From Guyanagaster necrorhizus (taxonomy: Eukaryota > Basidiomycota > Agaricomycetes > Agaricales > Physalacriaceae), in NCBI RefSeq assembly GCF_019112545.1, contig NW_025064918.1:124001-188000 (forward strand): a DNA stretch of 64,000 nucleotides, in the 5' to 3' direction. Numbering within the stretch: the stretch's first letter is position 1; each line of letters begins with the position of its first letter. A program made the translations under genes and the position numbers. Shown piece by piece: positions 57,157-64,000 of this stretch. The notes under the pieces are model-generated. The model was not told the origin of the DNA and ran no database searches. It saw only the letters and a program-made list of their open reading frames with translations.

Positions 57157-60100
57157 AGAGGACAGCCGGGTCCCCGATGATGACGAGTAATGCCTTCGCT
57201 CGAGTTACGGCCACTAGCAAGAACGAGGGTGAGCTCAGGAAGAAACAGAAGAGTGAAAGATTGCAAATTTTTTTTTACCATTAAACCGACGAGGGCTGGC
57301 AACAAATCCAAGAGTGTGGCGTAGATCGAATTCTACGAACTCTCTGCTACTTCTAACCGTCGATATGATAATAACTTTGCGCTCCTGCCGGTGAGTGAGA
57401 AAACCATCGTCAGCGCTGCAAAAAGAGTGAGAAAGAAACCATCGCCTCTCACTTGACCCTGAAACTCCTCTACACTGCCAACTTTGATGCCATCGTATCG
57501 ACCCCTTAATATATTCCTGATCTTGAGGACTTGAGCATGGTATGGCGCAATCACCCCAATATCATCGTCGGCTAAAAGAAAAAATATTATTGAATGATTC
57601 AACCGATATGTCGCGGTACACGTACTGATGCGCAATTTCTTATCCTCGCGTAGCTCTTCAACTGTTTTCTTGACATCGAGGACCTCATCGATGTTAAAGA
57701 ATGACGGAGACGAAGCTTCGCGATCATCCTTGCCCGCCATGGCGTGGAACACAATAGGGAATTTTTTCGCTTCGAGGTGCTTCGATCCAATGAAGGAAGT
57801 GATGATTTTGGGTTCGGCGCAGGGTTGCAGCTCCCCTTTGTAGAACCGCTCGTCCGGGAACTTGAGGATTGCGGGATGAGAGCGGAAATTCTGTACCAGT
57901 TTGACGACTCTAGAGAGATGGAGGCAAGGCAATCAGACCTATGGGTTACGAAACGAAAACAAAGAAATTATGACTGACGGGTGGCCTGCGCCATGATCCT
58001 CATCACCATATACATCCCTCTGCATCAGCCTCTCAATGTAGCCGATTTCTAAACCTAAATCTCTCGCCACTGGTGACCTGACGATAGGTCCAAGCTGCTT
58101 GGGATCGCCCGACAGGATAACGTTAGTCATGTTATCAGCCATAGTCTTCACCGCAATCATCGCCTCCGGCTCGGTAGCCTGTCCGGCCTCATCGATGAAA
58201 ATATGGGTAAAATGTCCTCGCGGGATGCCGATACCGAAGAACACCGAAGCGGAAACGCAAGTCGAGACAATGACCTTGAGTTGGCGGACACGAGACAGAA
58301 TGGGAACTGAGAAGTTACCCTCCTCGTTGACGTAGGTGAAAGGCTCAATCTCGTGTGTTACAGCTTTCTTCGGTCTGGATGGGGCGTAGAATCGAAAGAG
58401 CCTATCTTCTCCTATCATCGTAAGGCGAGACGTGATGAGATCTGCCGCCGAGTTACTTGGAGCACAAGCAAGAATACGAGCTTTGGGATTGGCGGAAAGA
58501 ATCTGCCGAATTGCTTCTATCACAGTTACAGTTTTCCCCGTACCAGGGCTAGAGAATAGTCAAATGTCACTCTATGAGTTATATAGATATAAATAACTGA
58601 CGGCCCAAAGATGATGAAGGGCACAGATCCCCCAGGTTGACGAAGGATGCAATCGACCGCCTGTCTTTGCCGCACGTTGGTACCGATCGGGTTGTTGAAC
58701 GGCCTCCACGGGGATGCTCCGGCCGACTCCAGGACATGCTGTTCAGCGGGAAAGAGTAAACGTGCGGGAGCAAAGGCTGTTTCCAAGGCTTGATGTTGTC
58801 GTCTGAGAGGGTACCGGTTCAATTTGAAGCGGACAAGGAATCTATCCGCACTCGTCGCTGTGAAGGAACGATTGAAACAAAGCCCAACTTCCGCTTGATG
58901 GACGACATGAACGCAGCCCGAATACCAGTGACCTTCAGGTGCATCACTCTTTCGAACGAAGATACTGTCCCCTAATTTGCTTTAGCGACAAAGAGCAGAA
59001 AAGGCTATTAGAGTGAAATGTTAAAGCGAAAAACTGCTGCAGTATCGCCGACACGTACAAGTAGTATCTTCCGTGCTGTTTGAGTTTGGAATTGGGAATG
59101 TCGTAATGTTCTAAATCTTGGCTACAGAACGGGGGGCATCAGTGGTAAGGGCATTCCTAGCAGATGACAATACTAACCTCGACTTGAACTCTTCGGTCCA
59201 GATCAAATGCCGGAAATGTCTCCCATACGAAGCGCCCTCAATCGTAGGAGGCAGGAACATCTCCCTAAGTCGCTTCGCGACCTCCGAGACGGAGCCGGTC
59301 GCCAAGGTAGCATACAGGTTCTTGGGAATATCATACTTTGGAAGCTTGACAATGTAGAGAACAGCGCCAAGAGCTGGAGGCCTCTCTCCTTCGACGACTG
59401 TCGTCTCGGGATGGCGTGTCGTTCGCTTTCGGGGGACATACTGCGTTTTCGGTTGCAATGCCTTGTGAGCTGCCGAGTCGCCAACGATGATATGGATAGG
59501 TCGACAAATGATGAAACGGGTGTTTAGCTGCTGGTCTTCAAACACGAGCTCGAGCCTGTCATCTGCGCGTCCCGGAAATTTCTGGCACGCAGAAACGGTC
59601 ACCGTTACAGATTGACTGTACTTGAGTTGGAATGCTCCAAGAGGTGCAACGGTGAATCTGTCATTAGAAAAGAAATGGATGAGAGAAAACTAAAAATAAT
59701 TGCGTGGGAAACGAACGGAGAAAATGCCGATCGGGTTTTTGACGATGCCAACCCCACCGTCACAGAGAGTCGTGCATGGGGAACGGTGGTGCTGATAATA
59801 ACGACGCTAGCTACACCTGCACTCGCTGCACGTGGATCGACAACATCGTAGTCGAGGTTCCCTTCGACCGTAACACCGTGTTTGTTTTCCTCAGCTTCTT
59901 CGAGAGCCGACGTATATTTGGTGAACTGTGTCCGCGCTCTGTGTTTTCTTCCAGCGATGTGAGACTTCCAAGCATTGTGAGGAATATGAATGTTGCAAGG
60001 TGGACAAAATTTGCAACCTGGAACCTCCTCGGGCGTTTGTGGTTGGACGCTAGGAGATACACCTTGTCGCTTGGCCGCTTTGAGATGACGCGAGCCACGA

Positions 60101-60336
60101 ACGTGTGAATCCCAGCTAACCCGGCCCATTGTACTGTCGCAAATGCTACAGTAGCATATCGTAGGTACACCAGATGCAGCTACAAGATGCGCTTTGGAGG
60201 TCAAATGTGCGTCAAGATTTTGTTGAGTGGGAAACGTCCTTCGACATGGACTGCATACAAGAACATCATGTCTGAGACGACAAGAATCATCGTCACAGTG
60301 GCCTACCGAAAGAGTTTTGGGACAAAGGGCGACCAT
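56912..60336 (-). CDS. Zinc-finger SF1 RNA helicase, MOV10/SDE3-like, copy 2
   Basis: Nine exons: 59717-60336, 59178-59657, 59059-59121, 58602-58979, 57979-58548, 57626-57909, 57453-57571, 57279-57384, 56912-57213. They sum to 2,922 nt, 973 codons plus stop. The CCCH finger is complete (C5, C14, C19, H23) and three C2H2 fingers follow. The helicase core carries GPPGTGKT (about 513-520), DEAGQATEPE, LSGDPKQLGP, NFRSHPAIL, EEFQGQ and VAVTRAKALL. The 47-nt exon 4 of copy 1 is absent; using the acceptor at 58980 keeps the frame, with FKLGDSIF replacing about 14 residues. Its stop lies about 1.2 kb upstream of copy 1's start. Expression of this form needs transcript evidence. Confidence 0.85.
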
Positions 60337-62220
60337 AGTGGTAGAAAGAAAGAAAGTGATGAAGGGACGAGAGACCGATCAATGTCTGCCTTTCCATGAA
60401 CGGCACAATCGATCCGTTAAAATTTTGCAACAAGCGCCGAGCGCCAATTTCGTAATTCCGCGTAACGTTTCTTCTCTCCGGACGAGATTGCCACGCCACT
60501 GATGTGCTGGACAACTGTACCAGGTGGAAAGTCAAATATATTTAATTTTTTCTACTGGGTTAGTTATTTTCTGCCATAGTAAGAAATAATAAGCAAGTAA
60601 TTACCTGACAAGGGAACAGTTCCCTCAAAGGCCATCATCTCAGTATCCAGTAGAAGCTGGAGTACCAGTGAACCCTACAATTTAGCAGGAGGGGTTCCCA
60701 GGTCCAGGGTACTGTGATCGGCATGCCGGCAAAGGCTGGGCAGTGTAACGGACGGGCCCGTTCTACTTCCTTTTTCATAACATAAACCCGGACTTTATTT
60801 GAACTATGCTTATCTATGCACTCCACTCTTATCTACGTATAAATACTTGGTCATGCCTAGAATTATGCCAGTCTTTCTTACCTTTTCCCCCCAAATCGAG
60901 ATGTCTTCAACCTGGTCCTTGATTTGTCCTTGTGTGCTGCTACCGACTATCATCACTAACGTCACAGACAGTGTCCAGTTGATCGGTCGGGCTAGCTGTG
61001 AATGAGCTCATATCTGCCAAGCTGTCACATATGAGCTCACACCTGCCAGGAGATGGGTTTAGCCTACTGGGCCAGGCCAGCAAGCCTATTAGTCAGTAGA
61101 TCACAGTGTTAGTCAGACACCAAGATCCAGAAAGTATAAATATTGATATGGGGATAGGGAAGGGAGGTTTCTGACCCTCTCCTCCCCCTGAAACACTACC
61201 AAGTGAACAGCAAGGGTTGTGTTAAGAACTTTGAGTTGTAGACTCAACTTGAACAGTATTGTGGTGACCAGGTCACTTTTTTTTGTGCAAGAACCCCAGA
61301 AAGCAACTGAAAGTTTGTGTCAGACAGTCAGAGTAGACCAGGAATAGTTCAGAACAGCTCAGTTTTGTGTATAAGTCACAACCAGGTGCACCATATCAGT
61401 CAAGAAACTGCATCAGGCAGACAATACAAGTTCAGAACCTGCACCAGGCAGACCATTTGAGATAGATTTTGTTGTGTTCAGTGACACAGACAACTTTGTC
61501 CCAGTAATTGCAATATATATCCTTGAATTACATTCTATTGCACCCTATTAATGTTACATTCTCTATATACTGAGAATCCAGGTGTTACCATTCCTCCCTT
61601 GAACCACATTGTGATTTGGTGGTGTGCATCTTGCACATTGTTGATTCATTTAGTGCCACTTCTCAGCATTTCACCACATTGATGGACCATGCCATGTAAT
61701 TCTACCTACCTACCTACCTACAACAAGTGTCCCTATAGTTTGGACATTTCCCTACAGCTTCAGGACTTGATTCTTGCCAGATGACACAGAATACCATGAA
61801 TGCTTTTTCTTGCAGATGCAATTAAACCTATCGAGACCTGCAAAAAAAGGAGGAAAAACCCTGATTAATCGTTGCAAGTGTCACAGGTGACAGGGCTAAG
61901 GATAGTTCTTCCAAACGGCGACTTTCGAGGTGACTGATGTGAGTTAATAGGCATGTCCTGAATAAAGCTACGCTGAAGAAAAATGTTCGGCTTACGCTAC
62001 AAGTTGTGGTGTCCCTCCCCCACATCTCGAGCAGCACTCCAGCTACTTACTCTCACAATGTCAAAAGCGAAAAGATAAATTACAACCTACGACCAGTCTA
62101 TGATATCAACTTGCTAACAGACCTATCGCCTTCATAGTTCTTTTTTAGCAGCTATTAAAAGACCAGTGAGCACCCCAGCGAACATCGGATGAACGAACAT
62201 TTGCAACGGCGAATTCGAGA
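60337..62220. other. Spacer between helicase copies 2 and 3, with a CpG-poor repeat-like insert
   Basis: The first 650 bp are ordinary CpG-containing DNA, probably the promoter of copy 2. From about 61000 to 61850 the sequence becomes CpG-poor and A+T-richer, like the transposon block, and probably is a decayed LTR or other insertion: it has direct repeats of ATGAGCTCA with CTGCCA near 61003 and 61030, and a TATAAATA box near 61136. A short CTAC microsatellite lies at about 61702-61721. No coding region is recognised. Confidence 0.45.
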
Positions 62221-64000
62221 TCAGCCGTCATGCCTCTGCCACGGTTCATCAAGAACCTCATCCTGAACACTAGTCGAAGCCATAGCCTCCATCTGCCGTG
62301 TAAGTTCATCCATCTCTGCTTGAGCCGCCTCACGCATGGCACGGTCGTATCCACCTGTCTCGTCGACATCTGCGTATGGGTCCCAAGATATAGGCAGCCC
62401 TCTCCAACCTCCGCGCTTGTAGACGTAGTTCAAGAACGAGCGCCAGAGCGGGTCCAGAGAAAGCACGGTGGGATCTCCTATTATGACAAGCAGAGCTTTC
62501 GCCCGTGTTACAGCAACTAAGAGAAAGGAAATATCATGAAGCAGGCAGCAGAAGAAGTGCTAATTAGACTGACCGTTGAACCTGCGTGGGTTCGCGACGA
62601 ATCCTAGAGTGTGACGAAGATCGAACTCAATGAAGTCCTTGCTGCTTCTGGTGGTCGATATGATGATCACTGGACGTTCCTGATCAAAAATGATCAATAC
62701 TTCCGCGCATAATAACAAGAGAACAAATCGTTAGCCTTACCTGGCCTTGGAACTCTTCAGCGCTCCCACTTTGGATTCCTTCAGCAACTCCCTTTAGCGT
62801 TTTCCGGATCCGGCGGACTTGAGCATGATAAGGCGCAATAACACCAATATCGTCAGCCGCTAAACAAACGAACCATTAGACATGAGCCAATATGGAAACA
62901 ACGAGGACTGACTGAGCTTCAGCTTCGCATCTCCCAGGAGCTCCTCAACCGTGGTCTTGACCTGTGACACCTCGTCGATGTTGAAGAACGATGGGGAAGA
63001 CGCCTCACGATCGTCCTTACCAGCCATAGCGTGGAACACGATGGGGAAATCCTTGGCCTCGAGATGGTCTGATCCGATAAAGACACCAACGCTATTAGGA
63101 TCAGCACATGGCTGGAGATCTCCCTTGTAGAAGCGCTCGTTAGGAAACTTGAGTATTGCAGGATGCGAACGGAAGTTCTGGGTGAGCTTGACAACGCTGA
63201 AAAAAAAAAAAAAGAAAACATTAGAAAACGTTAGAAATGAACGGAAGAATAAGCCACAACTGACGATCGACCATGTCCCCCGACCTCATCGTAGATGTCT
63301 CTCCGCATCAGACGCTCGATATAGCTAGTATCCAGTCCGAGGTCCCGCGCGACAGCCGATCGGATGACTGGTCCAAGCTGTTTAGGATCTCCCGACAGCA
63401 CGACATTCGTCTTATTATCCGCCATCATCTTCACTGCAATCATCGCCTCAGGCTCATTCGCCTGCCCCGCCTCATCAATGAAGATGTGCGTAAAATGCCC
63501 ACGCTGTACCCCGATATTGAAGAACACCGCTGCAGATACACACGTTGTCACGATCACTTTGAATTGCTTGACCTTGTCGCTGTTTGGGATGGCATAATAC
63601 TCTGACTTCATGAACGTGTATGGCTGGAGGTTATCGGGAACAGCAATCTTGGGTCGGGATGGGGCGTAAAAACGAAACAGTTTATCACTGCTTAATTCCA
63701 TCAGTCGTTGAGCAATGAGATCGGCTGCCGAGTTACTCGGCGCGCAGGCAAGGATGCGGGCGTTAGGATTAGTGCGGAGGATTTGCAGGATGGCTTCCAC
63801 CACTGTCACGGTTTTCCCGGTACCGGGGCTAGAATCACAGGTAGCGTAAGCTCCTTTCCTTCTAATTATCACAAAAGACGACACTCACGGGCCAAAGATT
63901 ACGAACGGGACCGTCCCGGGTTTTTGGCGAAGAATGCAATCGACAGCTTGGCGCTGCCTTGCATTTGTGTCGATCAGAGGGTTGATGGCAGTCCATGGAA
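62221..64000 (-). CDS. Zinc-finger SF1 RNA helicase, MOV10/SDE3-like, copy 3 (5' part outside window)
   Basis: Only the C-terminal two thirds are in the window. Exons are 63889-64000 (continuing beyond), 63265-63828, 62913-63196, 62741-62859, 62574-62679 and 62221-62516, with introns of 53-68 nt at the same positions and phases as in copies 1 and 2. The internal exons of 284, 119 and 106 nt have identical lengths in all three copies. Motifs: PGTGKTVTVVEAILQIL, VFIDEAGQ-type (IFIDEAGQANEPE), LSGDPKQLGP, NFRSHPAIL, AEEFQGQ and VAVTRAKA. It ends EPWQRHDG, against RPWMRHDG in the others. No stop or frameshift is visible. It is more diverged than copies 1 and 2 are from each other. The N-terminal fingers are expected beyond the edge. 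Confidence 0.87.

Noticed and set aside
61702..61724. CRISPR-like or regulatory repeat
   Set aside because: It is a plain CTAC microsatellite; no CRISPR array or spaced repeats exist in this eukaryotic window.

Overview
The window looks like a chromosome segment of a mushroom-forming basidiomycete (probably Agaricomycetes). The evidence is intron-rich genes with 46-79 nt GT-AG introns, MOV10/SDE3-type helicases with fungal zinc-finger N-termini, and abundant chromodomain Ty3/gypsy retrotransposons mutated towards CpG loss. All calls come from reading the sequence by eye; no database search was run.

Layout. 1-2.9 kb: balanced-composition DNA with no recognisable gene. 3.0-48.9 kb: a graveyard of nested transposable elements, A+T-rich and nearly without CpG. 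Its order can be read from target-site duplications (TSDs). A pogo-type DNA transposon remnant (3015-3552) is cut by a second-family LTR (3553-3603 plus 11655-12239). That LTR is split by Ty3 element A (3604-11649), which itself carries a solo LTR (5371-5944). Element B (15481-31754, + strand) lies in a decayed minus-strand element and is split by the younger element C (20979-29082, minus strand). Element D (33568-41206, minus strand) appears to lie in the pol region of a different Ty3-like element, whose integrase follows at 41.2-42.6 kb. A matching type of Gag remnant lies at 43.8-46.6 kb. A small DNA-transposon remnant (46.6-47.4 kb) and unassigned CpG-free DNA close the block. 48.9-64 kb: normal CpG-containing genic DNA with a broken short-chain dehydrogenase (49.5-50.2 kb) and a head-to-tail array of three minus-strand helicase genes (52266-55696, 56912-60336, 62221 to beyond the window end).

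Elements A-D are one family: LTR, primer-binding site, very long Gag, protease, reverse transcriptase/RNase H, integrase, chromodomain. Two traits stand out. First, the primer-binding site is complementary to the predicted 5' end of the element's own transcript, as in Tf1/sushi self-priming elements. Second, Gag begins with a conserved hydrophobic, probably membrane-associated segment followed by several hundred Ser/Pro-rich residues before the capsid. No copy is intact. The two LTRs of element C differ only by transitions, mostly at ancestral CpG sites.

The helicases carry one CCCH-like and three C2H2 fingers ahead of an Upf1-like SF1 helicase core. Copies 1 and 2 can be spliced into full-length open frames (985 and 973 codons before the stop). 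Relatives of these helicases act in RNA silencing and retroelement control, so their position beside a mutated transposon cluster is suggestive, but no functional link is shown here.
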